Below are positions 22,016 to 35,655 of a stretch of 64,000 nucleotides of DNA, one piece after another (position 1 is the stretch's first letter; every line of letters begins with the position of its first letter). Origin of the DNA: Tridacna crocea (Eukaryota > Mollusca > Bivalvia > Cardiida > Cardiidae); contig OX031059.1 of the NCBI GenBank assembly GCA_943736015.1, positions 49,983,159-50,047,158 on the forward strand. Direction: 5' to 3'. A program made the position numbers and the translations under genes. Under the pieces are notes generated by a model that had not been told where the DNA came from, did no database searches, and was given only the letters and a program-made list of their open reading frames with translations.

Positions 22016-22640
22016 GGAAGATAGAAAACTTCCGGGAAAAAGGTACAGCATTTTCTCATGTTTCAACAATGTTTCAGAATCTGTGTAACCAACATCTTCT
22101 CATTTTTCCATCTAATTTTTCTACCCTTCCAAAGGCAAATGCCATTGTTTTGAGCCACATTCAATTTTGTCATCTGCAATTATTTTGATTAAATATGATG
22201 GAGTGTAAAATTTGTTATCTGCAGAGAATTAAGATCATTTCCATATGAATAAACTCAACAGAATATAAGCTGTAAGTTTCAAATTTTTTTTATTTATTAC
22301 TAATGTAGAAAACACATACTAAAGGCTTTAAGGAAGATAGAAAACTTCCAGGAAAAAAGATATAGCATTTTCTTGTGTTTCAACAATGTTTCAGAAGCTG
22401 TGTAACCAACATCTTCTCATTTTTCCACCTAATTTTTTTACCCTTCCCAAGACAAATCCCATGGTTTTTAGCCACATTTAATTTTGTCGTCTGCAAGTAT
22501 TTTGAATATGGTGGAGTGTACGAATTTGTCATCTGCAGAGAAGTAAGATCATTTCCATATTAAAATACTCAACAGATAATGAGCTATAAGTTTTGAAAAT
22601 TTTTATTCATTACCAACGTCGCGGACACAAACTAAAGGCT
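22016..22640 (+). repeat. Tandem duplication, two ~312-bp units
   Basis: Unit 1 from 22016 (GGAAGATAGAAAACTTCCGG) and unit 2 from about 22331 (GGAAGATAGAAAACTTCCAG) match over their length, both ending near ACACA.ACTAAAGGCTT. The content resembles a decayed TH-MITE (TTTCTACCCTTCC, GTCATCTGCAA), so an old copy was probably duplicated. Confidence 0.8.
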
Positions 22641-22641
22641 T

Positions 22642-22868
22642 CACCTTTTTACAAAACAACAAAATTTTGGACTAATCCAAATTGAAAGTATTTGCAGATG
22701 ACAATAAATGTGTATCAAAAATTGAATTTTGAATTGGAAAGGGTAGAAATCATTGTGGGAAAAAGGAGAAAATACTGGTTACCAGCATTTTCTCCTTTTC
22801 CCACAATGTTTTCAGAGACTTTCTTTCTCAGGGTGTTTAAAAGTCAGGATTGCGTGGCAAAGTGTTAA
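22642..22868 (+). mobile_element. TH-MITE copy
   Basis: CCTTTTTACAAAACAACAAA to TTGCGTGGCAAAGTGTTAA. Palindrome nearly perfect, left TTAA lost. Confidence 0.85.
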
Positions 22869-23748
22869 CAGATACTGGATTTATACTATAATCTGTTCTC
22901 CTCTAGTTATAATAAGACGGTCTACTAGGAAAGGGTAGGAAAATAGAATTACGACCTAATTGTCTGGGCACGAACAATAATAAACTATGAAAAATGGAGT
23001 AGAAATGGATAATTTCATTAATTTAAGGGCTTTTGACTGTCAAATAATGGAGCCTTCTTGCTTGGGAGGGGTATCATAAATTTGGGACAAAAATTCTTCA
23101 TTTCACTGCATGAACTCCTGATGTTTACTTCAACAAGTTGGCTTCTTTAAAAAGAAGCCAGGAGAGGTCAGCATCAATGTTTTCAAATAGTTTATTGGCT
23201 TTTAATTTCAATGCATTTTTGTACATGTAAACAAACCAGTAAAAAAGCCGCCGCGTAGAAACCTCATAATTTTGTGTTACATGACGGTCATTGGCCTTCT
23301 TGTTGCTTTTTCAAGTCGCATGATCTTGTTCAGCAGTTTTTTTTCTCTCTTTTGACGAAATTCTTTTTTTTTCTGCTGCTTAGATTTATTTGCTTAATGA
23401 AAAGTTACAATTATTTGAGGGATCATTTGCAGACGTGGAAAATTGATTTAACAAATATTTTTCTGATACTCGTCATATAAAAATAAACCACACCTATTTC
23501 CTGTTTCGTTTTTTTTATTTTGCTTTATCTAAAAAAAACCATGATGAAACAGACTGTGTATCAGTACAATTTCACAAGAAAAATGGATTAAGACAGAAAA
23601 TTCTGTGGCAGTCTGCCTTTTAAACTCACCACTGTTGGAAGAGGACTACCTATCCAATGAAGCCAAAAAATATTCTGAAAAGGCATACACAAGATGTTAT
23701 AAATAACCAAAAATAACCTGTTTTCCCGACTTTTTCAATTCATTACCA
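22869..23748. other. No recognisable feature (intron)
   Basis: AT-rich, T runs near 23340 and 23366. Nothing coding. Confidence 0.5.
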
Positions 23749-23992
23749 TTAACCCCTTCCCCAACAATCCCTGGTTTTCACGACCCTGAAAAAGAAGCCT
23801 TTTGAAAACATTGTGCTAAAAAGAGAAAATGCCGAGTTAAATGGAACAAAGAATTTGAAATTTAAACAGGGAAAGGTAGAAAAGAATGAGGGGGGAGAGG
23901 AGAAAATGCTGATTAACAGATTTTCTTCTTTTTCCACAATGTTTTCCAAAGCTTTCTCAGGGTCCATAAAAGTCAAGATTGTGTGGTACAGA
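23749..23992. mobile_element. TH-MITE fold-back chimera
   Basis: The left part is a minus-oriented right end (TTAACCCCTTCCCCAACAAT, GAAGCCTTTTGAAAACATTG), while the right part again ends as a plus-oriented right end (AAAGCTTTCTCAGGGTCC, AGATTGTGTGGTAC). Two copies of the same terminus face outward around a scrambled middle. Confidence 0.75.
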
Positions 23993-25299
23993 ACCTGGCT
24001 TAACCAGCATCACCCACATCGGCAAATAGTGATGATGCTAAATGAAAGATTATCAACCAATCCAAGTCACATTTAATTGTTTTGCCTAAAATAGTAAAAG
24101 CTGTGGAGTGTAAATAGTATGAAAAATATCAGATAACTTTTCAATAGAAGGTGTACCAGCACTTTCAAAAATGATTATGTATCTCAAAAAATAATATTAT
24201 AACATGGTAAAAAATATTTTGACGAAATATCTATTTATTTGATGATATAAGATATCTGATTTTCCCTTGTGAATGAGGGTAAGAATTAACATGTTAAAAT
24301 AGTTCCTTTATCATCATCGAAAATGTACAGGATTGAAAAAAAAAAAAATGAATGAAATTCTTGTGTAGCAAAATAAAAAGGATTTGCAAAAATCATTTCA
24401 CTCACAATTCTCATTTGAATTGAAGCATTTTAACAAAAAAATCCATGCTATATAAGATACATGGGAAATTCATATACATGTAGTTTTATTGAAAAAAAAA
24501 ACAGAGAAAAAGACTGAAAAAAAAAATCCTCCCATCAAAATTTACCATGGCAAATTTGATCCAATATTCATTTACATGTTTACCTCCATCTAAAAAAAGG
24601 AAAAAAAGAGAAAAAGTAATAATTCAGAAATGAAGAAGGGTTTAATGTTGTCGCTGACAGACCATCAGTTTTGGCTAGAACATCTCAAATCTTTTCAATG
24701 AACGTGATTTTTATGGCTTAGACAGATTCTGCATTTTTTGTGAAAAATAATTGTTAATTTTATTGGCTTAGTGGATAGTGTTTTAGAAAAGATGTGATTT
24801 ATTCATTGGATTTACCCCCTAATAAAATGTAACTTGATCTCTTAAACAGGAGGCTTTTGTTCGACAGCGGGACCAAACTGTCATTTACTCGCCAAAAAGT
24901 CATATATTGTGACAATATGCATGTGCTTGACCTTACCTATGTTAATAAGATGCAAATAGGTAGATGTAATGAATGGGTTTCGAGCCAAGCCAACCTATGT
25001 TCTCTTATTTAGGTGAAGTTTTGATTGCTTTGTTTTTCAGTCAATACATAAATGTCCTATTTTAAACTGTTAATGAATTCAAAATGTTATTAAAGCCTTA
25101 ATTCAAACATTGGTAGACAACATCCAACATATATAACCAACTCATAGCTTCTTGACATAAATTTGGAGTCTATGATCTAAAAACAAAAAAGCACTATACA
25201 GTATGAATAATCAAAATGGATATTAGGATAACACTGTTCACTATGCATTTTTTACAATGATATTTTCGAAGTCAATTGCCCAAATATGTTAAAATTTTT
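23993..25299. other. No recognisable feature (intron)
   Basis: AT-rich with several A runs (24340, 24493, 24519). No gene or repeat recognised. Confidence 0.5.
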
Positions 25300-25496
25300 A
25301 CAAAAAAAATTCAGACAAGCTTGAATTGAAAGCACATGCAATCAATAAGTCAATATGTGTAAAATAAGCTTTTTTTGTCTATGACAGGACAGAAAACAGC
25401 TGGAAAAGGATTACCAGCATTTCCTCTTTTTCCATATTTTCATAAGCCTTTTTTCTTACATTTGTTAAAAATTCAGGATTATGTGGTAGGGGATTA
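25300..25496 (+). mobile_element. TH-MITE copy, decayed
   Basis: CTTGAATTGAAAGCACATGC, AGAAAACAGCTGGAAAAGG, ACCAGCATTTCC and TTATGTGGTAGGGGATTA are the surviving landmarks. Confidence 0.65.
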
Positions 25497-25949
25497 TGGA
25501 GGTAATTGAAGTTGGACTTATTTTGCATCTTTAGGCCTAAACCTCATTCTCTGTAAGTTTTAAAAAGTATTATTCGATGTGATGTGAAATTGTCCCTTCA
25601 TCACATTAGGCTTTCAATAACAAAATAAATCACTTTTTTTTTGTTCTATGAAAGGATTTGATTAGAATTTATTTTGGTCACCATTTGAAAAATATTTGTC
25701 TTAAGAATAAGTGCAATTCCTTGGCATGGCATGTTCAAGAAAACAAATAAAGCAATAATGATATTTTGAAGAATAGCATACACAAACAATATCGACTAAT
25801 CTTCATTAAATTACACAAAATGATTGGCTAAAACCATAACACTTGGATAACAGATGGCCAAGAACATACAATATTTTGAAATAAGAAACATCCCTTGCTT
25901 TGCAGTCAGAGTGGTTTCCCCTTCCATCATCCTTACATGTACACAAAGT
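25497..25949. other. No recognisable feature (intron)
   Basis: AT-rich; nothing supported. Confidence 0.45.
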
Positions 25950-26225
25950 TCGTGTTTTGGCCAGGAAAAGGGAAAATTCTGGTAACCAGCATTTCATCCT
26001 TGTCCTTACAATATTTTCAAAACCTTTCTGAAACAGACTGCACTGCTAAAACTTAATTTGATTTGTTGTTTGCAAATGCAGTTTCCCTTACTTCTACAAT
26101 GTACACAAATTTTGTAATTTTGTACTTTTCCTATGGAAAAGCTGTAGAAAACAATTTCAGAAAAAATGAACAAATGCTAGTGATTAGCATTCTGTTCTTT
26201 TCCCTAAAAATATTTTTAATCCTTT
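25950..26225. mobile_element. Two TH-MITE palindrome remnants
   Basis: Around 25965-26020 (GGGAAAATTCTGGTAACCAG) and 26150-26215 (AAATGCTAGTGATTAGCATT), without recognisable ends. Confidence 0.55.
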
Positions 26226-26254
26226 CTTGAAGTCCATCATTGAAACCTTATTTG

Positions 26255-26486
26255 ATTGGTTTGCAAACGACAATATTTTAGGCTTGTCCAAATTGAAAGC
26301 ATTTGCAGACGACAAAATAAAAGTGACTGAAAATTTGTTTTGAAATTTGTTTAGTGAAGGGTAGAAAGCATTTTGGGCAAAGGAGAAAATGCTTGTTACC
26401 AGCATTTTCTCCTTTTCCCACAATGTTTTCTAAAGGCTTCTTTCTCAGGGGGCGTCAAAAGCAGGGATTGTGTGGTAATGGGTTAA
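26255..26486 (+). mobile_element. TH-MITE copy, left end eroded
   Basis: Recognisable from GCAAACGACAATATTTTAGG to GTGTGGTAATGGGTTAA. Palindrome nearly complete. Confidence 0.85.
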
Positions 26487-26614
26487 ATCTGCACATGACT
26501 ACCATTTACTGTCTGGTATAGAGATAAAATCACATTTCTACAAATTTTGGAAGATTAAACCATATTGATATATACAAAATATTAACAATAGAACCCCTTT
26601 GATATACAGAAAAG

Positions 26615-26758
26615 AGCAAAAAGTATAGAGTAACCAGCATTTTCTCCGTTTTCCCATAATATTTTCTATCTTTCCAATGACAAATCCCATCATTTGAGAA
26701 ACAGTCCATGTTTCATCTGCAAATGCTTCAAATTTGGACTAGTCTAAAATTTTGTCAG
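26615..26758 (-). mobile_element. TH-MITE fragment
   Basis: GTAACCAGCATTTTCTCC, then TCATCTGCAAATGCTTC and CTAGTCTAAAATTTTGTC. The left half is missing. Confidence 0.65.
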
Positions 26759-26922
26759 AGTGCCCTTCAACCAAACACACATTTGCTATATAGAAACAAG
26801 ACCCAAATAATTGCACTTTGAAGGGGTTGCTTCTGTCCAGAAAAAACAAAGTTATAGATCAAAGATCAGACAGCCCATACTCTTGAGTCTAATCTTAATC
26901 TATACTTGTTCCAAAGGCTACT

Positions 26923-27150
26923 TTAACTCTTTACCATGTGACAAAATTTTAGACTGGTTCAAATTGAAAGCATTTGCAGACAACAAAATCAAGGTGAACG
27001 AAAAATTGAAATTTGTTCTGGGAAGGGTAGAAAACACTGTGGGAAAAGGAGAAAATGCTGGTTCCCAACATTTTCTCCTTTTCCTACAGTGTTTTCAAAG
27101 GCTTCTTTCTCAGGGGGGACAAAAGTAGGGATTGTGTGGTAATGGGTTAA
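26923..27150 (+). mobile_element. TH-MITE copy, complete
   Basis: TTAACTCTTTACCATGTGAC to GTGTGGTAATGGGTTAA, with symmetric ACTGTGGG / CCTACAGT outer arms (one mismatch). Confidence 0.93.
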
Positions 27151-27646
27151 TAGTGAATTAAAACATTCTTCTGTGTCCAACAAAAATTTCCAAGTCTGTA
27201 AAAACCATGTTAGCTAAGGGTTCCTTTATTTTGTCCGCGACTTCAGTATCCATTCACCAGCTTTTCAATGTCATCTCTTCTTTATTGACTTAGATGAAGC
27301 TTAGATGAAGTTGAAACTCAATCTATTGAAACCAAGCTGAATTTAACATATTTTGTACAAACGGGGACCTCGCATGGCTCCAGAGATATCCGATATAAGA
27401 ATGCTGCATCAATTCACGGCTCTCGTGTAATCTATCTCACCCAAATTTCGTAGATTTTCCCAATCTTGCGTGACCTTGAACACGCTAATGCAGGTGTTGT
27501 GAGAGGGAAATTTGACCATGCTTCGATAAATTTTGAATCCTCAAAGAATAAAATTACAATTTAAACTACCTTGGGTCAAAGGGCCTTCCATACGGAAATT
27601 ATAGTTTTTTCCCCCCTCCATCCTTTCCTTTTCACCTTTTTGCCCC
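27151..27646. other. No recognisable feature (intron)
   Basis: Slightly more complex sequence than its surroundings (for example 27225-27560), but no exon borders or protein similarity that I can see. Confidence 0.45.
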
Positions 27647-27841
27647 TTAACTTATTACCAAATCACAAAATTTCAGGTTTGTCCAAATTGAAAGCATTTG
27701 CAGACGACAAAATAAAAGTGAATGAAAATCTGAAGTTTGTTTTGTGAAGGGTTACCAGCATTTTCTCCTTTTCCCACAATGTTTTCTAAAGGCCTCTTTC
27801 TAAGGGTCGTCAAAAGTAGGGATTGTGTGGTAATGGGTTAA
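27647..27841 (+). mobile_element. TH-MITE copy, left palindrome arm deleted
   Basis: TTAACTTATTACCAAATCAC to GTGTGGTAATGGGTTAA. Runs from GAAGGGT directly into TACCAGCATTTTCTCC. Confidence 0.88.
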
Positions 27842-28048
27842 AGATTATTAGTCGCTTTTAAGTTTTGGTACATTTAAAAATCTAAAAAATTTTGAAACTT
27901 AGCATTGTGATATCAATCAATTCATCTTACAACATTACATTTTTGATTAACAAAAAAATCGCAAATTCCGACTTTAAGCAGTTTGGAATTTTTTCATTTT
28001 TCAGATATTTTTTTCCATTTCATATAAGTCAATAGAGGAAAGCATGGG

Positions 28049-28255
28049 TTGACTCTGTACCAGACAACAAAAATTAACCATTTTCCGGACAAAAATTCTT
28101 TTGCTATGTTCTAATTGAGGGCGTGAGAACAACAATTTCAGTCTGGGTCAAATGGTGCAATTTTTCTTTGATAGGGAGAAAACATTGCAGGTAAAGGAGA
28201 AAATGCTGGTTACCAGCATTTTCTCCTTTTCCAACTGTGTTTTCAAAGGGCTTCT
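28049..28255 (+). mobile_element. TH-MITE copy, right end cut by the next copy
   Basis: TTGACTCTGTACCAGACAAC to TTCAAAGGGCTTC, with palindrome core GCTGGTTACCAGC. The right end is replaced by the copy starting at 28256. Confidence 0.7.
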
Positions 28256-28446
28256 TTAACTCTTTACCACACAAGAAAAATTTAGACTGGTCCAAATTGC
28301 AAGCATATGCAGACGACGAAATAAAGGTGACTGTGGGAAAAGGAGAAAATGCTGGTGACCAGCATTTTCTCCTTTTCCCACAGTGTTTTCAAAAGGCTTT
28401 CTTTCTCAGGGGCGTCAAAAGTAGGGATTGTGTGGTAATGGGTTAA
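28256..28446 (+). mobile_element. TH-MITE copy, short left flank
   Basis: TTAACTCTTTACCACACAAG to GTGTGGTAATGGGTTAA. A deletion between AAGGTGACTG and TGGGAAAAGG removes the region before the palindrome. Palindrome otherwise perfect except GGTGACC at the centre. Confidence 0.9.
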
Positions 28447-28584
28447 TTAAATTCATTAACAAACGACATTATTTTTCAGCTTAAATTTAAAACTTTTTAT
28501 GTGCAGAGTAGAAAACATTGTGGGAGAAGGAGAAAACGCTAGTTACCATCATTTTCTCCAAAAATTTTGTCATTTGAGTTAAAG
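28447..28584 (+). mobile_element. TH-MITE fragment
   Basis: TTAAATTCATTAACAAACGA at the left, AGAAAACATTGTGGGAGAAG in the middle, then a rearranged right side (AAAATTTTGTCATTTGAGTT). Confidence 0.65.
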
Positions 28585-29443
28585 CTAATTTTCTTGAAGT
28601 ATTCAGACAAAATATTTTCCTGGACCAAGCTCTACATTCACGCTGGATTAACAACATATGGAATTTAATAACTTTTTCCTTATTACGGAATCCTCGAAAG
28701 ACTGTTGCTAAATTGATTTTGTGCTCAGCAATTTTAATACAAAGGTCCACAGCGCAATTACGATGGGAACAATTAATTTGTTCCCAGAATACATTGAAAT
28801 TTGAGCGGTCTGTCATTTGAAGGGAATAAGCATTAATTTGAGGAGAAATTACTTGGCAGGCGAACGAATGGTGTGGATTTCGTGTAGTCCGTCATGAACT
28901 TTATTTCCACATGAAGCCTTGCGTTCTAAAGCTTTCACAATTTTTTACACTTAACCAAATTACAAATCTTAAACAAAAAAAATAGTCAATACAGATGACA
29001 AATCAAATGTGGCTTGCTTTAGATAATTTACCTTTGAAATGACCACAGAGGCAAAATGCTGCTTTTCCTTTTTTCACAATATTTTCACAGGTGTCTTTGC
29101 CAGGGTCCCTAAAACTCAGGATTATTTTGCAAAATGACAGACAACACTTGAGAATACTTTGTACCTATGTTTTTGCTCTATTTTCCAGTAAGAAAATACT
29201 TATTTTGCCACATTACATGTAGTTACTCTTTTTTTCCCTTTGTTTAGTTATTTGCATTTTCTATTATTCTTATTGTAGTCATTTTATGACAAATCCATAA
29301 ATAAATATTGTGAAAAAACCAAGTAATATTTCAATGTAAGGTAAGAATAAAAAAGATTTTTTTTCAGTTGAACATTTTGTGGCAACTGATCTTGATCTAC
29401 AGTGTCCCTACAAGGCATCCAAAATCGCCCTCGTACTCTGAAG
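28585..29443. other. No gene; decayed repeat traces
   Basis: Faint TH-MITE traces near 28945-29140 (CTTTTCCTTTTTTCACAATA, GGGTCCCTAAAACTCAGGAT). The rest is not recognised. Confidence 0.45.
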
Positions 29444-29444
29444 G

Positions 29445-29671
29445 TTTAGCTCTTTACCAAACGACAAAATTTTGGAATAGTACAAATTGAAAGGGTTTGC
29501 AGAAAACAATAATATAAATGTGACTCAAAAATTGAAATTTGATTTTGAAGAAAAGATTGTGGGGAAAGGAGAAAATGCAGGTTACCAGCATTTTCCCCTT
29601 TCCCTACAATGTTTTCAAAAGCTTTCTTTCTCAGGGTCGTTAAAAGTAGGGATGGTGTGGTAAAGGGCTAA
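29445..29671 (+). mobile_element. TH-MITE copy
   Basis: TTAGCTCTTTACCAAACGAC to GTGTGGTAAAGGGCTAA. Palindrome with a few mismatches. Confidence 0.87.
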
Positions 29672-29736
29672 TCTTTTATCAAAGCTAATTATCTAGAGCT
29701 TCTAATCTTTTATCAAAGCTAATTATGTAGAACTTT
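29669..29736 (+). repeat. Short direct duplication (~34 bp, two copies)
   Basis: TAATCTTTTATCAAAGCTAA occurs at 29670 and again about 34 bp later, both followed by TTAT.TAGA.CTT. Confidence 0.8.
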
Positions 29737-30420
29737 TACAACTACGAGAGACGGATTTTGAAAACACTGTAGGAAAAGAAAATAAATGCAGCCAGTCAAC
29801 ATTACTTTTTTTTCTGGTTTCATCATGCTGTATAACATTTCACACAGAAATGTATTGATTTGAGCCAAATTTAACCCTTAAAGGTGGGTATTTAGAATTT
29901 TTTCATCTCACCATATTAAAAAACATATATATCACTAAAATTTATATGAAAAAATAATACAAATCATCAATAAGTAAGACTCATAAAATTACAAAAAAAA
30001 AAATTTTTGATGGTGTTCCCTTAAAAGGCTACGTAGCCTCTTAAGGTATTTTTAGATTTCCCGCCAAAAATCAATAAAGCATTTTGGGAATGTTAAGTAA
30101 CTGGCATGTGACTTATAACCCTTAAATTCCATTACATAACAAACATGTAATAATTATTTTCCATAATGTCTTCTTCGGACCCTATATTTGAATTTTTGTC
30201 TGAGTATTCCTGTGTATAAATGAGCGAATTGATCATCTAAAATTAAAACGTGTCTCCCGTTGGTGTCAACCTGGGCCGTAGTAAATCTCTGATTTCTCGT
30301 GCTGTCGGATGGTTTTCGACTACTGGGGTTTTATGAAGGCAAATGAAAAGGCTTGGGGAGTATAAGGATGGTTCTTTTTGCATTTTTTTTAAATTTTCAA
30401 CTCAAGATCTGAAGGGCCAC
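29737..30420. other. No recognisable gene (intron)
   Basis: AT-rich. TTAACCCTTAAAGGTGGGTA near 29872 may be an end of another TTAA-type element, but the partner end is not clear. Confidence 0.4.
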
Positions 30421-30421
30421 C

Positions 30422-30629
30422 TTTAACCTGCTCACTAACTAAACTAATATTTTCAATTCGTTGGTAAAAAACAAGTATTGCTATTTCAAAGTTATGTGTT
30501 TTTGGGAATAACTTCTCCTTGTCGGACAGTGTACATCTTTGATCAGACTTCACCTCCTGTGCTGTCTGATCATGATCTATAGAGTCTGCAAAAGGTCAAT
30601 GAGTTGCACCTAGCAGTGTAAGGATTAAT
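30422..30629 (+). mobile_element. Second TTAA-ended hairpin repeat family, copy 1
   Basis: Shares with 39482-39682: TCTCCTTGTCGGACAGTGTA, a hairpin around GATCAGACT...GTCTGATC, TCTGCAAAAG and the end GTGTAAGGATTAA. Confidence 0.6.
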
Positions 30630-30671
30630 ACATTTGTACAAGGCTGAAAATTGGTTGTCTCGTTAACTCCT

Positions 30672-30900
30672 TTAACTCTTTACCACACGAGAAAATTTTA
30701 GACTGGTCCAAATTGAAAGCATTTGCAGACGACAAAATAAAGGTGACTGAAAAATTGAAATTTGTTCTGGGAAGGGTAGAAAACACTGTGGGAAAAGGAG
30801 AAAATGCTGGTTACCAGCATTTTCTCCTTTTCCCACAGTGTTTTCAAAAGGCTTCTTTATCAGGGGTGTCAAAGGTAGGTATTGTGTGGTAGTGGGTTAA
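30672..30900 (+). mobile_element. TH-MITE copy, complete, near consensus
   Basis: TTAACTCTTTACCACACGAG to GTGTGGTAGTGGGTTAA. The palindrome 30779-30844 is perfect (AACACTGTGGGAAAAGG / CCTTTTCCCACAGTGTT). A good reference copy. Confidence 0.96.
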
Positions 30901-30947
30901 CAGACTCCATAAAATTCAAACTACTTGCAGCCGACAAATTATCTCTA

Positions 30948-31245
30948 CTTCACTCTTTACCGACAAAATTTTAGCCCTGTCCAAATTGGAAACATCATGC
31001 AGATGACAATTTCAAAGTGGCTCAAATGGTGCAATAGTTTATTGATACGGTAGGAGCATTTTCTCCTTTCTCCACAATGTTTTCAAAAGGCCTCTCTCCA
31101 AGGGTCATCAAAAATTGTCATTGTGTGGAAAAAGGTCAAAAGATGATTGCTGTCTTTGAGAGTTTAGAAAACATTGCAGGAATAGAGAAAATGCATTTCT
31201 CAAAAGGGATCATTATAACTTGAGATCGTGTAGAAAGGAGTTAAA
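30948..31245 (+). mobile_element. One decayed TH-MITE and one remnant
   Basis: 30948-31139: CACTCTTTACCGACAAAATT to TTGTGTGGAAAAAGG with a damaged left arm. 31155-31244: AGTTTAGAAAACATTGCAGG to GTGTAGAAAGGAGTTAA. The remnant ends about 50 bp from an exon. Confidence 0.65.
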
Positions 31246-31292
31246 CAGAGGTAATGCTATGATGGTACAGTGACAGACAGGAACCAAACTTA

Positions 31293-31466
<174 letters not shown>

Positions 31467-31500
31467 TCACAAATATTTTGTCACTGTTCTCTCTTTCAGT

Positions 31501-32752
<1,252 letters not shown>

Positions 32753-33262
32753 CTAAAAAAGGAAAAACATACAGTTTAATCTTGAATTTAAATTGGCTCA
32801 AATTTTATATGTACAATGAAACAGCCCTTGGTATCTGATGGGAATAAATGGCCCTTTTTTTTAAAATGAAAATTCGAAACAACTGTATTGCAGTCTGAGA
32901 GTAAAGCTGTATAATATAAGACCAAAACAACCAAATTTCAATGGACATAAAAATCTTTTCTGACAGGAGAATCAAATTGCTGCAATTTCAAGTTTCTTTT
33001 ATACAATGTCAAGACAACTTTTAGGAGTGTTTTTTTTTTTTTTCTTCAAATGAAATCATGCATGAAATGGGTAAAACATTTTATCCATCTTCTGCAAATA
33101 TTTTTGCAAATGAAGAAACAACTAGGGAGGATCTATTTCTGCATTTGCCACAAACTTTCCAGAGGTACATAATTATGTATTTTCACAAATGTATCAAACC
33201 TTGATTTTTAAAAGCCTGCCAAATATTTATTTCCAGTTTGTTTTAGGTTGTTTGGCATTTCA

Positions 33263-33535
<273 letters not shown>

Positions 33536-33547
33536 CTAGTGATGCCA

Positions 33548-33773
33548 TGGCTCTTTACCACACAATCCCGACTTTTTAATGACCTAGAGGTTCAGGCCTT
33601 TTGAAAACATTGTGGGAAAAGGAGAAATAGTGGTAACCAGCATTTTCTCCTTTTCCCGCAATGTTTTTAATTCTTCCAAAATCATTTATCGGGTTTTGAG
33701 TCAAAATCATTTTGTCGTCTGCAAATGCTTTCAATTTGGACGAGAGTAAAATTTTGTTGTCTGATAAAGAGAT
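33548..33773 (-). mobile_element. TH-MITE copy, ends eroded
   Basis: GCTCTTTACCACACAATCCC to TTGTTGTCTGATAAAGAG. Palindrome nearly complete. A further remnant follows to about 33850 (GAAAACACTGTG, CTCCTTTTACCC). Confidence 0.85.
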
Positions 33774-34015
33774 AGACTGTTTCTGAAAACACTGTGAAAC
33801 AGGAACAGTTGGCTTCTGACATGCAATATCTCCTTTTACCCAAGGTCTTCCATAGCATTTACTCAGATATTTCTTCTTTGTGTAGTGCGTCAACCATCAT
33901 CTTTGAAATGCATTAGACAACAATTTGCAAAATCCTTATGGCTAATAATCTTCTAGCATCATTTTGTGCAGTCTGATCTTGATCTATGCTGCTTGCAAAA
34001 GCACCTTGAGTACTT

Positions 34016-34243
34016 TTAACCCTTTCCCAAACTACAAACTTTTGGACTAGCCCAAATTGAAAGCATTTGCAGACGACAATTCAACTCTTGCTGAAAAGAT
34101 GATATCTGTCTATGATAGGGTAGAAAACATTGTGTGAAAAGCAGAAAATGCTGTAACCAGCATTTTTTCCTTTTCCCACAATGATTTCAAAAGGCTACTA
34201 TTCTAGACCCGTAAAAACCAGGTACTGTTTGGGAAAGGGTTAA
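34016..34243 (+). mobile_element. TH-MITE copy
   Basis: TTAACCCTTTCCCAAACTAC to TGTTTGGGAAAGGGTTAA. One base lost at the palindrome centre (TGCTGTAACCAGCA). Confidence 0.92.
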
Positions 34244-34289
34244 ACCACATAAAATATAAGGTCTGCCAACATATTTGAATTGAAAGTCT

Positions 34290-34497
34290 GTAACCCTTTA
34301 CAAGATGACACAAATTTAGCCTTGTCTAAATTGAAACGATTGCAGATGACAAATATTACACAAAACAAAAAATTTATCTCTCATAAGGTAGATAGCTGTG
34401 GGAAAAGGAAAACATGCTAGCTACCAATATTTTCTCCTTTTCCAATAACATTTCCAAAGGCCTTCTTTCTCAGAGGGCATTTTGCAGTAACAGGTTA
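34290..34497 (+). mobile_element. TH-MITE copy, decayed
   Basis: GTAACCCTTTACAAGATGAC to TTTGCAGTAACAGGTTAA, with several indels in the palindrome. Confidence 0.75.
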
Positions 34498-35429
34498 ATT
34501 TTGTCATCTAGTAAACAGCTAGATCTATAATGCAAATGCCAAAAAATTGCAGAAGAGGTAATGGATTTTGGAGTGATAGATTGAACTCCAGGGTCACCTC
34601 AGTAATGAACAATTAATCAAATACAAATATCTAGAATTATTACTTTCATGTTACAGTTGAGAAAATAACTCAATTATAGAATAATTTATTTCTCTAACAG
34701 GTTCTCTGCAGAGAATAAAGACATGCAAAGTGCCCCCTCCCTAAGCAGCAGCAGATAAGCATACTCATGTTGCTCTGGTAACCCTTTCTTTTCTGGCAAA
34801 CCCCAAACCTCTTTTCCAGTTTTTTCGTTCCAGTCATTTAAAAGAAAGTTAATGGAAGAAATCCTTCAAATAGTGACTGAGATCAGATCTATGTAAAAAG
34901 GTTGAAATACACCACAAAAGGAGTCTTGAAAGAGAAAAAGCTATTATCTTTCAAGATCTATTGATAATTGTACATGTTTTGTAAAAATTTTAAAATGTGC
35001 AGAAAAGTAAAGAGACAGCTTGGGTTACCATGTTAACTGGCTCAATTATGCCAGATTTATTTTGTCAAGATCTGAAAGGGAGATAATTCATCTTTGATCT
35101 TATTATTGGTGAAAACTTCCCCTCACATTTAGACAGCAGAGACAAAGTTATGAGTTCTGGGACAAAGTCACATGGTGCACTCTCTTTATGACAGGAAGCA
35201 ATGGCCACAGACAGGATGTGGCCACTACTGCACTTAATCTTATTTTCTATGGCCACTTTTTGATTGGCTATAAACATGAAATCAGTCCCTTTAATTCTCA
35301 TCCTCATGTTGGAACAACATGATGCATCTATGGACAACATTGAAATGCTCAAAGTGACAATTACCATGCCCAAGTAGCATAACTACGAGCTATTCTCCAG
35401 TGCTTTAATTGACATTGTGTTGTTTTCTT
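34498..35429. other. No recognisable feature (intron)
   Basis: No exon or repeat border found. The 102-codon minus frame at 35065 has no known domain. Confidence 0.5.
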
Positions 35430-35655
35430 TCACTCTTTACAAAACACCAACATTTTGGACGACTCCAAATTCAAACGATTTGCAGATGACAAATTAAAGG
35501 TGCCTTATAATGATGTAATCTGTCTCTGAGTGGACAGAAATATCGCAGGAAAAGGAGAAAACGCTGGTTACCAGCATTTTCTCCTTTTCACATAATGTTT
35601 TTAAATACCTTTGCAGTAAGGGTTGTTAAAACTAGGGATTGTAAGGTAATGGGTA
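35430..35655 (+). mobile_element. TH-MITE copy, ends eroded
   Basis: CACTCTTTACAAAACACCAA to TTGTAAGGTAATGGG, palindrome core AACGCTGGTTACCAGCATTT. Confidence 0.8.

Noticed and set aside
30672..30872. A family of short open frames sharing peptides such as VGKGENAGNQHFLLFPQCF, found about 25 times
   Set aside because: They are translations of the TH-MITE palindrome and flanks on either strand. They lack conserved starts and change frame between copies. They should not be taken as a small-protein family.
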